Shown piece after piece: positions 18,445 through 27,017 of a stretch of 64,000 nt of DNA (position 1 is its first letter; the number at the start of each line of letters is the position of its first letter). The stretch is taken from NCBI RefSeq assembly GCF_019511605.1, contig NZ_JAEUAV010000001.1, positions 1 to 64,000 on the forward strand. The letters run 5' to 3'. This stretch comes from Paraburkholderia phenoliruptrix. GTDB taxonomy: Bacteria; Pseudomonadota; Gammaproteobacteria; Burkholderiales; Burkholderiaceae. The notes beneath the pieces were generated by a model, which saw nothing but the letters and a program-made list of their open reading frames with translations, ran no database searches and was not told where the DNA came from. A program made the position numbers and the translations under genes.

Positions 18445-20524
18445 GCTGCCCGCCGGCGGTGAGATCGGCATTGCGTTGCTGGTGGTCGCCATCATCTCGT
18501 TGATGATCCTGCCGCTGCCGCCATTTCTGATCGACATTCTGCTTGCCATCAACATCACGATAAGCGTGACGCTGTTGATGGTGACCATGTATGTGCCGAA
18601 CGTGGTGTCGCTTTCGGTCTTTCCCTCGCTGCTGCTGTTCACCACGCTGTACCGGCTGTCGCTTAACATCGCGTCGACCAAATCCATTCTGCTGCACGCG
18701 GATGCGGGCAATATCATCGAGAGTTTCGGCGAACTGGTGGTGGGCGGCAACCTCGTGGTCGGCATGGTCGTGTTCGTGATTATCACGACCGTGCAGTTCA
18801 TTGTGATCGCGAAAGGCTCGGAACGCGTGGCTGAAGTCGGCGCGCGCTTCACGCTCGACGCGTTGCCCGGCAAGCAAATGAGTATCGACGCCGATCTGCG
18901 CGCCAATCTGCTCACGCCCGAAGAGGCGCGCCGCAAGCGCGCGACGCTCGCCGTCGAAAGCCAGTTGCACGGCGGCATGGACGGCGCAATGAAGTTCGTC
19001 AAGGGCGATGCGGTGGCCGGGCTCATCATCACGCTGATCAACATTATTGCGGGCATTGCAGTGGGCGTCGCGTATCACGAGATGTCGGCGGGCGAAGCGG
19101 CAAACCGCTTCTCGATTCTCTCGGTCGGCGACGCGATGGTTTCGCAGATTCCGTCGCTGCTGCTCTCGGTCGCGGCGGGCGTCATGATCACGCGCGTTTC
19201 CGACGAGCGCGACGCGCGCCCCCTCTCGCTTGGCGACGAGATTGGCCGGCAGTTGTCCGCAAGCGCCCGCGCACTTTACTTCGCGAGCTTGCTGCTGCTC
19301 GGCTTCGCCGCCGTGCCGGGCTTTCCGAGCGCACTGTTCCTGCTGCTCGCGGCGATCCTCGCGTTCTGCGGCTACCGCCTCGGCAAGAGCAAACCCGCGG
19401 CGACCACGCATGCCGGCGAAGCCGTCAACGCAATGCAGCGCGCCGGCTCCAAGGCCGAGACACCGGCCATTCTCACGCGTGCGCCGCAATTCACCTGTCC
19501 GCTCGGCGTGCGTATTTCGCCCGACCTGGTCGCGCGTCTGTCGACCAGCGCGCTCGACCGCTCGTTCGAAACGGAGCGCGCACGTCTGCAGGAATATCTC
19601 GGCTTGCCGTTTCCCGGCATCACCATGTGGACGAGCGACGCACTCCCCGCGTCGAGCTGCGAGCTGCTGATGCACGACGTGCCGTACTGCGCGATCGAAC
19701 TGCCGCCTGGCAAGGTGATGCTGCCCGACCCGGCGCTCACCGGCTCGCACGACGCGGCTCGCGCCGACGCAGAAACGCTCGCCGCGCGCGGCGACCCGCG
19801 CGCGGAAAAACGCCGGGGACTCGACGGCGGCCCGGGACCCACGTGGTGGCTCGACGAAAAGAGCCTGCCGCCCAAACAATCGGCGTGGCGCGCGGAACAG
19901 GTGATTGCGCATGCGTCGGTAGCCATGCTGCGCAAGCACGCATCGCTCTTTCTCGGCATTCAGGAGGTGCAATGGATACTCGATCAGCAGAATGCCGAAT
20001 ATCCGGGCCTTGTCGCCGAGGTGCAGAAAGTCCTGCCGCCGCAGCGTATTGCCGACGTTCTGCGGCGCCTGCTCGAAGAGCAGATTCCGATCCGCAACGT
20101 CCGCAATATTCTGGAGAGCCTGGTGGTTTGGGGCGCGAAGGAAAAGGACATGCTCATGCTGACCGAATATGTGCGCGGCGATCTCGCGCGCTTTCTCGCG
20201 CATCGCGCGGCAGGCGCGGGCCGGCAATTGCCCGCGGTGCTGTTCGATCTGCCGGTTGAACAGCACATCCGTCAGGCGATCAAGCAGACGCCGACCGGCA
20301 ATTTTCTTGCGTTGCCGCCGGACGAAGTGGGTTTTCTGATCGACCGCATTCAGTCTTTTGTCGGCGATACGCCGCGTGACGGCGTCGCGCTCGTCACGTC
20401 GATGGATATTCGCCGTTACGTGCGCCGTATGATCGAGGCGCGCCTTGGCTGGCTCGCCGTCTACTCGTATCAGGAACTGGGCGAGCACGTCGAGTTGCAG
20501 CCGCTTGGCCGCGTGACGATCTAG
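18428..20524 (+). CDS. sctV: T3SS export-gate protein SctV (HrcV)
   Basis: A 698-aa protein of normal length for the FlhA/HrcV family. Eight hydrophobic segments lie in residues about 12-320, with the conserved L-Y-R-L-S-L-N-I-A-S-T-K and the FHIPEP-like cytoplasmic loop (G-S-E-R-V-A-E-V-G-A-R-F-T-L-D-A-L-P-G-K-Q-M-S-I-D-A-D). The C-terminal half forms the cytoplasmic nonameric ring that receives chaperone-substrate complexes. A variable insert of about 50 residues (around 430-480, rich in Ala, Arg, Asp) lies in the cytoplasmic part. Confidence 0.97.
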   Translation: MFKTLKLPAGGEIGIALLVVAIISLMILPLPPFLIDILLAINITISVTLLMVTMYVPNVVSLSVFPSLLLFTTLYRLSLNIASTKSILLHADAGNIIESFGELVVGGNLVVGMVVFVIITTVQFIVIAKGSERVAEVGARFTLDALPGKQMSIDADLRANLLTPEEARRKRATLAVESQLHGGMDGAMKFVKGDAVAGLIITLINIIAGIAVGVAYHEMSAGEAANRFSILSVGDAMVSQIPSLLLSVAAGVMITRVSDERDARPLSLGDEIGRQLSASARALYFASLLLLGFAAVPGFPSALFLLLAAILAFCGYRLGKSKPAATTHAGEAVNAMQRAGSKAETPAILTRAPQFTCPLGVRISPDLVARLSTSALDRSFETERARLQEYLGLPFPGITMWTSDALPASSCELLMHDVPYCAIELPPGKVMLPDPALTGSHDAARADAETLAARGDPRAEKRRGLDGGPGPTWWLDEKSLPPKQSAWRAEQVIAHASVAMLRKHASLFLGIQEVQWILDQQNAEYPGLVAEVQKVLPPQRIADVLRRLLEEQIPIRNVRNILESLVVWGAKEKDMLMLTEYVRGDLARFLAHRAAGAGRQLPAVLFDLPVEQHIRQAIKQTPTGNFLALPPDEVGFLIDRIQSFVGDTPRDGVALVTSMDIRRYVRRMIEARLGWLAVYSYQELGEHVELQPLGRVTI

Positions 20525-20552
20525 CCAATTCATCCTCGCCACTGTCACGCTC

Positions 20553-21257
20553 ATGACCCTCATCGACTCGCGGCCGCTGCGCATCATTCCTGCCGATTCC
20601 GACCAGCGTCAGGCTGACCGCACCACGCGGGCACGGCGTTTCGATTACGCAGCGCTGGTTCGCCGCACGACGCGCTCGCCGCGCCCGCCGGTGTGCTCCA
20701 GCGAAGCCGCAGACGCGGCGCAAGCCGACTACGTGGCTGGCACAGCAGGCGGCAGCAATCGCGCCGCACATGAGCGCAGCTCCGACGACGCACAACCACG
20801 CGACGACGCACAAGCGCGCGATTCAAGCGCCGACACCGAAGTCGCTACGGCAGACGAAGGCGCACGCGCATCGGCAGCGGCGCTCGCCGCACACGACGCG
20901 CTCTTGCAGCGTCTGCCCGCGGCGACAATGCCCGCCGTCGACGCCCTGTTTCGCACGCAAGGCCACTTTCTCGAGCTGGCGCGCTCGCTCGCGCGCGAGG
21001 TCGCGGCCTTCTGCGCGGACCCGGCAATTGGCGAGGCGGGCAACTGGGAAGTGCGCATGGCGCTCGACGAGCGCATCCTTCCGCACACCACGCTTTATCT
21101 CTCTCTTTCGCGTTTCTGGTTGTCGCTTCGGTTCGACACGCGGGGTATCGAAACGCGCCAGTTACTCTTCGACCACAGTGCGATGCTCGAACGTGAGCTC
21201 GCTGCGCTGCTGAACGCGTGGGGCACGCCGCGCGACATCGAGCTGACGGTGTGGTGA
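20553..21257 (+). CDS. sctP: T3SS substrate-specificity switch protein SctP (HpaP/HpaC-like)
   Basis: A 234-aa protein. The C-terminal 110 residues fit HpaC/HpaP and other SctP proteins: S-L-A-R-E-V-A-A-F-C, G-N-W-E-V-R-M-A-L-D, L-P-H-T-T-L-Y-L-S-L-S and L-R-F-D-T, ending E-L-T-V-W. The N-terminal half is disordered and rich in Ala, Arg and Asp. SctP acts with SctU to switch secretion from pilus subunits to translocon and effectors. It follows sctV by 28 bp. A PIP box for the next operon lies inside its coding region. Confidence 0.87.
   Translation: MTLIDSRPLRIIPADSDQRQADRTTRARRFDYAALVRRTTRSPRPPVCSSEAADAAQADYVAGTAGGSNRAAHERSSDDAQPRDDAQARDSSADTEVATADEGARASAAALAAHDALLQRLPAATMPAVDALFRTQGHFLELARSLAREVAAFCADPAIGEAGNWEVRMALDERILPHTTLYLSLSRFWLSLRFDTRGIETRQLLFDHSAMLERELAALLNAWGTPRDIELTVW
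21107..21168 (+). promoter_or_regulatory. Intragenic PIP box with -10 for the sctQ operon
   Basis: TTCGC (21107-21111), 15 nt, TTCGG (21127-21131), 31 nt, then TACTCT (21163-21168). The whole promoter is inside sctP and about 120 bp before sctQ, so sctQ and the genes after it can be transcribed separately, as in the Xanthomonas hrpD operon. Confidence 0.82.
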
Positions 21258-21285
21258 GCGCACCGTCCATCGTTTATCCCGGCCG

Positions 21286-22851
21286 ATGCTGGCCGCATCC
21301 TTGAACCGACGCTGCATGGCTTATTCGACCGCCGAACTGCGAGGGATGGAGGCTGCCGCCGAACATGCGGCGACGCATGACGCAGCGCATGGCGTTGGGC
21401 AGGCCGCTCTACGGGTTGAAGAAATTGGCGATGCCCAAGAGCTTCGCGAAGGCGACCGTGCAGGCGGCGTGAGCGAAGCCGACACTGCCAGTGGCCACCG
21501 CACCGTTGCGCGCGCGAAGCATGAAGCCGCCGCCCCAGCCGCGCAAACCACATTGCCTCGCGTCTCGCCCGCCACTACGCACACGGCAACAGCAGCCACT
21601 ACGCCTAACGCGCCGATCTCCGCTTTGCCGCTTCGCGCCGTTGCGCCGCTGGCCGCGCGTGTCACGCGGCTCGTCTGCGATGCAGGCACTGCGCGACGCC
21701 TCGGGCGTGAGCTCGCCATTGCTGCATGGCAAGCCACGCTCGAAGCTTCATCCGACAGCAACAGCGACACCTTCGAACAACCGGGCGTGCTCGATCTGGC
21801 CCACCCGGCCGGCCCGATTCGCGTGCTGTTCGATCTGGCTGAGTACCCCGCGCTTCACATCGCCGCGCTGCCCGACGGTCTGCGTCCGGCCACGCCCGGC
21901 GACACGGCGCGCGCGTTGCGCATCGCGGTCGCGGGTGTGCTGCTCGAACCACTGCTCAAGCGTCTCGAAGCGCTCGGCCTTGCAGGCATGCACGTCACGC
22001 AACTTGCGCGGGGCATTCCACCCGCGTTCAATGAGCCTGATCCCCGGAATTGTGCTGCGTTCAGCGTGACTTTCTCGCTCGACGGAACACGGCATTGCGC
22101 GCGCGTGTTGCTCACCGCACCTGTGATTGACGCGCTCGAAGCCCTGCAAGCCGCATGTACGGTCCGTCATACGCCTCGTGCATTCGCGACGCACGCCGCA
22201 TCGCAAGTGACACAAAGCGCGCCTGCATTTGCCGACTGCATGGTGCCGGGTCGTCTGATACTCGGCTCGCGACGCTTGCCAGTCGACACCTTGCGCGCGC
22301 TCGAAGCGGGCGACGTGCTGCTGCGTTCGCTGCCCGCCAGTCTGCGCGCGCTGCTGCCGGGCAGTGGCCTTGATGCCGATGAAGCCGACGAAGCCGGCGC
22401 CGCCCCCGCTGCGGCGGGTCACGTAGCGCCGTTCGCGCAGCCTGCGAACGCCACAGTGGCCTGGGGCTCGCCCGGCCTGATGCGCGTGCATGCGCCAGTC
22501 AACCTGGAAGGCCGCAGGCTTTCACTCACGAAGGAGCCCATCATGACCGATGAGCTGGACCCCGTTCGTCCGGACGACCTGCTCGCGCCAGATCAACATT
22601 CGAGCCCGATCGAAATCGGCGAACTCGATCTGCCCGTGCAGTTCGAAGTCGACACGGTCGCGTTGCCGCTCTCGCAACTTTATGCGCTGCGTCCCGGCTA
22701 TGTGCTCGAACTGCCGACTCCGGTTGCCGAAGCGCAGCTCAAGCTGGTCACGCACGGCCAGACCATTGGCTATGGCGAACTCGTGACCGTGGGCGATCAT
22801 CTCGGCATTCGCATACTGCGCATGGCGCACGGCGATGGTCCAGTTCAGTGA
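21286..22851 (+). CDS. sctQ: T3SS cytoplasmic-ring protein SctQ (HrcQ)
   Basis: Up to 521 aa, longer than typical HrcQ because of a disordered Ala/Thr/Pro-rich N-terminus (about residues 1-110). The C-terminal domain (about 440-515: I-G-E-L-D-L-P-V-Q-F-E-V-D-T-V-A-L-P-L-S ... P-G-Y-V-L-E-L-P) is a SpoA/surface-presentation-of-antigens domain as in FliN. SctQ builds the cytoplasmic sorting-platform pods. Candidate starts are ATG 21286, 21316 and 21346; none has a strong ribosome site. It overlaps sctR by 17 bp. An internal start for a short form is listed separately. Confidence 0.93.
   Translation: MLAASLNRRCMAYSTAELRGMEAAAEHAATHDAAHGVGQAALRVEEIGDAQELREGDRAGGVSEADTASGHRTVARAKHEAAAPAAQTTLPRVSPATTHTATAATTPNAPISALPLRAVAPLAARVTRLVCDAGTARRLGRELAIAAWQATLEASSDSNSDTFEQPGVLDLAHPAGPIRVLFDLAEYPALHIAALPDGLRPATPGDTARALRIAVAGVLLEPLLKRLEALGLAGMHVTQLARGIPPAFNEPDPRNCAAFSVTFSLDGTRHCARVLLTAPVIDALEALQAACTVRHTPRAFATHAASQVTQSAPAFADCMVPGRLILGSRRLPVDTLRALEAGDVLLRSLPASLRALLPGSGLDADEADEAGAAPAAAGHVAPFAQPANATVAWGSPGLMRVHAPVNLEGRRLSLTKEPIMTDELDPVRPDDLLAPDQHSSPIEIGELDLPVQFEVDTVALPLSQLYALRPGYVLELPTPVAEAQLKLVTHGQTIGYGELVTVGDHLGIRILRMAHGDGPVQ
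22543..22851 (+). CDS. Probable internal translation product SctQ-C (SpoA domain)
   Basis: Within sctQ an AAGGAG sequence (22531-22536) sits 6 nt before an in-frame ATG at 22543, giving a 102-aa product that contains just the C-terminal SpoA domain. In several T3SSs (for example YscQ, SpaO and SsaQ) such an internal start makes a short form that assembles with full-length SctQ. Here the internal site is clearly stronger than any site at the start of sctQ. Production of the short form is inferred. Confidence 0.7.
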   Translation: MTDELDPVRPDDLLAPDQHSSPIEIGELDLPVQFEVDTVALPLSQLYALRPGYVLELPTPVAEAQLKLVTHGQTIGYGELVTVGDHLGIRILRMAHGDGPVQ

Positions 22852-23485
22852 CATTACCGGGCTGCTGATCGTCATTGTCGCGATCAGCCTCGTCCCTTTC
22901 GTTGCGATGGTCGTCACCTCGTACGCGAAGATTGTCGTCGTGCTCGGCCTGTTGCGCAACGCGCTCGGCGTGCAGCAGGTGCCGCCCAACATGGTGCTCA
23001 ACGGCGTCGCGATCCTCGTCTCCATCTATGTGATGGCCCCCGTCGGCATGCAGGCCATGCAGTCCATGCAGGGTCAGGCGATAGCCGGCCAGCCGACCCA
23101 GGCGCTGATCCAGGTGTTCAGCGCGGCGCGCGAACCGTTCCGCACGTTTCTGCAAAAGCACACCAACGAGCGCGAAAAGCGCTTTTTTATCCGCTCGGCA
23201 AATGTGGTGTGGCCGAAAGAAGCCGCGTCGAGCCTGCATGAGAACGACCTGATCGTACTCGCGCCCGCCTTCACGCTCACCGAGCTCACCGACGCATTCA
23301 AGATCGGCTTTCTGCTTTACATTGCGTTTATCGTCATCGACCTGATCATCGCGAATGTGCTGCTTGCAATGGGTCTGAACCAGGTGACGCCCACCAACGT
23401 GGCGATTCCGTTCAAGCTGCTGCTGTTCGTCGTGATGGACGGCTGGTCGACGCTGATTCACGGCCTCGTGATGACCTATCGCTAG
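22835..23485 (+). CDS. sctR: T3SS export-gate protein SctR (HrcR)
   Basis: A 216-aa FliP/HrcR family protein of standard length. Hydrophobic segments are at about residues 8-35, 50-72, 155-180 and 190-210, with the conserved S-Y-A-K-I-V-V-V-L-G-L-L-R-N-A-L-G, Q-Q-V-P-P-N and A-P-A-F-T-L-T-E-L blocks. It forms the pentameric core of the SctRST export gate. It starts inside the end of sctQ. Confidence 0.97.
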   Translation: MVQFSDITGLLIVIVAISLVPFVAMVVTSYAKIVVVLGLLRNALGVQQVPPNMVLNGVAILVSIYVMAPVGMQAMQSMQGQAIAGQPTQALIQVFSAAREPFRTFLQKHTNEREKRFFIRSANVVWPKEAASSLHENDLIVLAPAFTLTELTDAFKIGFLLYIAFIVIDLIIANVLLAMGLNQVTPTNVAIPFKLLLFVVMDGWSTLIHGLVMTYR

Positions 23486-23524
23486 CGCGGCCCGCGCGCG
23501 CGAACCACTCGGGACAACCGGCAC

Positions 23525-23788
23525 ATGGATATCGACACGCTCGTTCGCTTCACGACTGAGGGCATGCTGCTGTGCATGTACATCTCGCTGCCTATCGTGA
23601 TCGTGGCCGCGCTCGTCGGGCTCGGCGTATCGTTCCTGCAGGCGATCACGTCGATGCAGGACCAGACGCTGTCGCACGGCGTGAAGCTGATTGCGGTGAC
23701 TATCGCCATCGTGATCGCCGCGCCGTTTTCCGCGGCGGCACTGCTGCACTTTGCCAACGAGATCATGCATACGGCGGTGCCGCAATGA
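23525..23788 (+). CDS. sctS: T3SS export-gate protein SctS (HrcS)
   Basis: An 87-aa FliQ/HrcS family protein with two membrane hairpins (about residues 15-40 and 52-75) and the motif V-S-F-L-Q-A-I-T-S-M-Q-D-Q-T-L between them. It completes the SctRST gate. Its stop codon overlaps the next gene as ATGA. Confidence 0.96.
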   Translation: MDIDTLVRFTTEGMLLCMYISLPIVIVAALVGLGVSFLQAITSMQDQTLSHGVKLIAVTIAIVIAAPFSAAALLHFANEIMHTAVPQ

Positions 23789-24714
23789 CGCGTGTCGGCG
23801 GTCACAGCCATGCGGCGTCGCTCGGCGCACAGGCACAGACGGTTCGCGAGCGTTCGCAGCAGGCCACGCTCGCGCGCTTTGCGGTGCTGTATCGCGGCAC
23901 CGCTACCTTCGGCTATGCCCGCACCCAGCAGATGGCGATGCGCGGCTCGCTACTCGCACGCAAACTCGCGGCACTGAACGCACGCAAGCGCAATGCGGCA
24001 CGCCGCACGGGCATGAGGCGGCCGCTCGTCGTGACTGGCAACGATGCACACGAGCATGCCGCCGACAGCGGCGACTCCGGGCGCATCCAACGCGACGGCG
24101 GCGGTGGTGGCCGCGGTAATGACCAATCGCCGCATGACGGTCGTGACGGTGCCGACCGTAACGGGAACATGCCGCGCGCGCAAATCCGCACGCGTATTGG
24201 ACACGCGGTGATCGCGCCGCCCGCGCCGGGCGCGCTGCAAAAATACCTCTCTGCACAGGGGCTCTGTTCGGACCGGGATTTGGCGCAGGCGCTGCCGCGC
24301 CTGTGGTGCGAGACGCTGCTGGCGTTGCGCGATGAAGCCGCTGCGCGTCCGCAAGCGCGGCTGGATGCGCTGCTGCATGAGCACTTCATCGATCTGCTCG
24401 CCGTACAGCAGCAGACCGGAGCAAGCGGCGGTATAAGCGGCGGTATAAGCGGCGATGCAAGCAGCGGTACAAGCGGCGATGCGAGCATGGGCGCATGGCG
24501 GCAGCGCCTGATCGACGCATCGGGCGAGCGCGATGCAGCTCCGCAAGCCGGCACATCGGCGGAAAAAATCAGCCGCGCGGGCAGGCTCAATCTGCTCATG
24601 CCGCTCTTGCTGCTCAGCTACGGCAGGCCCTCGACACCGGCCATGCGCGAGCGCGCGATGAACGTCCGCATCGTGCAACGCGGCGCCGCGCTCACAGCCG
24701 CCCAACGCGGCTGA
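23785..24714 (+). CDS. HpaA-like T3SS accessory protein
   Basis: A 309-aa protein translationally coupled to sctS (ATGA overlap). It is basic and Ala-rich at the N-terminus, has a disordered Gly/Asp segment (about residues 95-130) and a Gly-Ile-Ser-Gly low-complexity stretch (about 213-232), and a more ordered C-terminal region ending L-N-L-L-M-P-L-L-L-L-S-Y-G-R-P. Its place between hrcS and hrpD5 (sctD) matches hpaA in Xanthomonas, a secreted control protein that works with the HpaB chaperone. I see no firm motif, so the name rests on gene order. Confidence 0.6.
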   Translation: MTRVGGHSHAASLGAQAQTVRERSQQATLARFAVLYRGTATFGYARTQQMAMRGSLLARKLAALNARKRNAARRTGMRRPLVVTGNDAHEHAADSGDSGRIQRDGGGGGRGNDQSPHDGRDGADRNGNMPRAQIRTRIGHAVIAPPAPGALQKYLSAQGLCSDRDLAQALPRLWCETLLALRDEAAARPQARLDALLHEHFIDLLAVQQQTGASGGISGGISGDASSGTSGDASMGAWRQRLIDASGERDAAPQAGTSAEKISRAGRLNLLMPLLLLSYGRPSTPAMRERAMNVRIVQRGAALTAAQRG

Positions 24715-24859
24715 CGCAGCCCTCTGCCCTGACGGGCGCGCGCGGTTTCGCTTTGCAGGTATCTGCTTCGCATTGTGTGCCGGAAGGTAATTGGCGGCGG
24801 CTAGAGTGAGTGTCGAAGGCGTGCCGCTGCACGCCGCATTATCTTCCAACGGGCTTTTC

Positions 24860-26242
24860 ATGACGAAGCTGCTGCGTATCCTGACTGGCGTGCATGCCGG
24901 CGCGGAACTGCGTCTCAGCGCCGGCATTCACCGGATCGGCGCGGACGACGACGCCGATATCCGCATCTCCGACTGGCGCGGCGACGACGTGTCGCTTGTC
25001 GTCGATGCAAGCGGCGTGGTGAGCGCGCGTCGCATGCTGCCGGTCGTCGCGCTCGCGGAGGGTGAGCCCGACAGCGAGCCTTTATCCGACGCGGACACCG
25101 GCGCACATAACAGCACCCGCACTCACGCAAACGAAGGCAACAACGACGAGCAGGGAGCGCGCCACGCAGCGCAAAACGACGACGAACCGGGCACCGTCAT
25201 CCTGCTCGAATTCGTGCCGATGCAGTTCGGCGACACCGTCATCTGCATCGGCTCCGACGACGCCGCGTGGCCAAGCGATCTCGAGCTGCTCTCCACGCTG
25301 CTCGTCAAGCCCGATCAAACGCGGCGCGCCGCCGAGCGCTCGCGCCGCCGCAAAATGACAGGTGTCGTCTCCGCTTGTGCAATGCTCGGCGCGGTACTGG
25401 TAATCGGCTCGGTCATGCTGACGACGGCCGTGAGCCGTGCCGCGTTGCCGCGCGACGCGGGCGACCTCGCGCAGCGCGTCAATCTCGAACTGGCTGCCGC
25501 GCATATGAAGGAACTGCATGCGCAGGTGCGCGGGTCGACGGTAACCGTGAACGGCATGGTGGCGACAGCCGACGAGGACACGCAAGTGCGCAAGATGCTG
25601 ATGCGAATCTCGCCGGACCGTATCGTGCGGCACTATGACATTGCGCAGAACGACGTGCGCAACATCGCCGATTCGCTCGCCATGCAGGGGCTCAAGGTGA
25701 CGTACGCGGGGCGCGGAGTCTTCGAGATCAGCGGCAAGGCGGCCAATCCGCGCGACGTCGAGGCGGCCGTTGCGCGAATGCGCCACGATCTCAGCGACAA
25801 CGTGAAGAACGTGCGGGTGAGCGTCGCGCAAGCGGAAGACGCATTGCCCTCGGCGCCGTCGTTCTCTTTCCTGATGTCCTCCGACGACGTGCGCTACGGT
25901 CAGACGCCCGACGGCGTCAAGCATATCTACACGGTGCCGGAAGACCCGGCTTCGTCGGCGGCGACGGCGGCCGCGGCGAATGGTCTTGCCGGTTCCAGCG
26001 CGAACGGCGCGGCAAATCTCGCAGCCAACAGCGCGAGGAGCTTCGACACAAGCGCGACGGACAGCGCCGGCGAAGCACCCGGCGTGCATTCTCTAACGCC
26101 CGCACCGGCGGACAGCCCGGGCCTGGTTCGCAGCGGCGCCGCGCGCGGCGTGATGCAGCCCGTCGAGGACATTCCCGCGACGCCGCCCTCGCCCGCGACG
26201 CGCTCCGCGAACACCACCGCTTATCTGCCGCTACCGAAGTGA
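24860..26242 (+). CDS. sctD: T3SS inner-membrane ring protein SctD (HrpD5-like)
   Basis: A 460-aa bitopic protein. The N-terminal FHA-like cytoplasmic domain begins M-T-K-L-L-R-I-L-T-G-V-H-A-G-A-E-L-R-L; a basic stretch precedes one membrane segment at about residues 170-190. The periplasmic part carries ring-building folds (V-R-G-S-T-V-T-V-N-G-M-V-A-T-A-D-E-D). The acidic insert at about 80-110 and the Ala/Ser-rich C-terminal 130 residues are lineage-specific. ATG 24860 is chosen because the upstream in-frame TTG at 24791 would add residues before the FHA fold. It follows the HpaA-like gene by 145 bp. Confidence 0.9.
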   Translation: MTKLLRILTGVHAGAELRLSAGIHRIGADDDADIRISDWRGDDVSLVVDASGVVSARRMLPVVALAEGEPDSEPLSDADTGAHNSTRTHANEGNNDEQGARHAAQNDDEPGTVILLEFVPMQFGDTVICIGSDDAAWPSDLELLSTLLVKPDQTRRAAERSRRRKMTGVVSACAMLGAVLVIGSVMLTTAVSRAALPRDAGDLAQRVNLELAAAHMKELHAQVRGSTVTVNGMVATADEDTQVRKMLMRISPDRIVRHYDIAQNDVRNIADSLAMQGLKVTYAGRGVFEISGKAANPRDVEAAVARMRHDLSDNVKNVRVSVAQAEDALPSAPSFSFLMSSDDVRYGQTPDGVKHIYTVPEDPASSAATAAAANGLAGSSANGAANLAANSARSFDTSATDSAGEAPGVHSLTPAPADSPGLVRSGAARGVMQPVEDIPATPPSPATRSANTTAYLPLPK

Positions 26243-26250
26243 GGTTTTCC

Positions 26251-26511
26251 ATGACGCAGACAACGAACATCTACGCACCGCTCGAAGCGTGCGCCACCGA
26301 CTTCAACGATCTGCAGAAGACGCTCGCGGATCCCGCAGGCGGACCGCGTCTTGCCGCGATACGCGAGGCGCTGGAAGCGACCGCGAAAAACGTCGGCGAA
26401 GCACAGGGGGCGACCGAGTTGGACCGCAACGATCTGGCGAGGCTGTATCGCGGCCTGCTTGCCGCGGGCCGTATCGTCGGTCAGCTCGCGGACAAACGCG
26501 GCGCGGCCTGA
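26251..26511 (+). CDS. Small T3SS protein, HrpD6-like by position
   Basis: An 86-aa helical protein starting at ATG 26251 with a GAGG site 7 nt upstream, 8 bp after sctD. Features are a leucine-rich C-terminus, L-A-R-L-Y-R-G-L-L-A-A-G-R-I-V-G-Q-L. In Xanthomonas the gene after hrpD5 is hrpD6, a small protein of about 80 residues involved in hrp expression and secretion. Size and position agree; the sequence match is only suggestive. Confidence 0.6.
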   Translation: MTQTTNIYAPLEACATDFNDLQKTLADPAGGPRLAAIREALEATAKNVGEAQGATELDRNDLARLYRGLLAAGRIVGQLADKRGAA

Positions 26512-26618
26512 CGGCGCGCCACCGGCGCGAGCGCCGGGCACGAGGCTCGCCCTGTGCGGCGGCGGCTGGCTGTCACACAGGGCAGCATTTCTTTTTAACC
26601 GGAAAACGAGGAGGTCTT

Positions 26619-26783
26619 ATGTCTATCGGTCCAGCAATGGGTGCGATCACCGGCATGGCCGCGCAAGGCAGCACGGCGGCCATCGGCGCGGCGCAGGCCA
26701 CGCTGCAGATGTCGCTGGCGGGTGCCGTGGCCAACACCATGAAAACCGCGGGTCAGACGATCCAGGGCGGCACTGGGCACTAG
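26619..26783 (+). CDS. Small Ala/Gly-rich protein, candidate Hrp pilin
   Basis: A 54-aa protein with one of the best ribosome sites in the window (AGGAGG 5 nt before ATG 26619), implying high expression. It is almost free of charged residues: M-S-I-G-P-A-M-G-A-I-T-G-M-A-A-Q-G then a helix A-A-I-G-A-A-Q-A-T-L-Q-M-S-L-A-G-A-V-A-N-T-M-K. In Ralstonia and Xanthomonas the pilin gene (hrpY, hrpE) lies between the sctD region and hpaB, as this does, but those pilins are about 80-95 residues and I cannot align them. A 14-bp motif 39 nt upstream of its ATG is shared with the second AWR-like gene. Confidence 0.5.
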   Translation: MSIGPAMGAITGMAAQGSTAAIGAAQATLQMSLAGAVANTMKTAGQTIQGGTGH

Positions 26784-26940
26784 CGCGCAAGCTTCGCAGC
26801 CCCACGCGTGCCGGTTCGCGAGGACCGGCCGCGCCGGTGCCGGCAGGCGCTCACGGCAGGGCTGCGGCCTACCGGTGTGGTCTGCCGCAGGCCGCCGGTT
26901 GCGCGATTGCGTCATTTGCGGGGCTGCGTCATCTTTTGCC

Positions 26941-26970
26941 GGCCGGCTCGCGGTTTTCCGCGCGCCGGCT
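26941..26970 (+). terminator. Strong hairpin between the pilin candidate and hpaB-like gene
   Basis: GCCGGCTCGCGG (26942-26953) can pair with CCGCGCGCCGGC (26958-26969) around a TTTT loop, with a single mismatch. A T-run (TTTTTTG) occurs only about 20 nt further on. It could protect a pilin mRNA 3' end or attenuate read-through into the next gene. Confidence 0.5.
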
Positions 26971-27017
26971 TGTTGCGTCGTCCGTATGGTTTTTTGTGAG
27001 TTGCGCGGGCCTTTCAA

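Noticed and set aside
18266..20587. Minus-strand open frame of 773 codons opposite sctV
   Set aside because: Arg/His/Gln-rich composition and no start signal; sctV is unmistakable.
26793..26819. TTCGC-N17-TTCGC upstream of the HpaB-like gene
   Set aside because: Spacing is 17, not 15, and it is about 200 bp from the start; could be a degenerate box but not reported as one.
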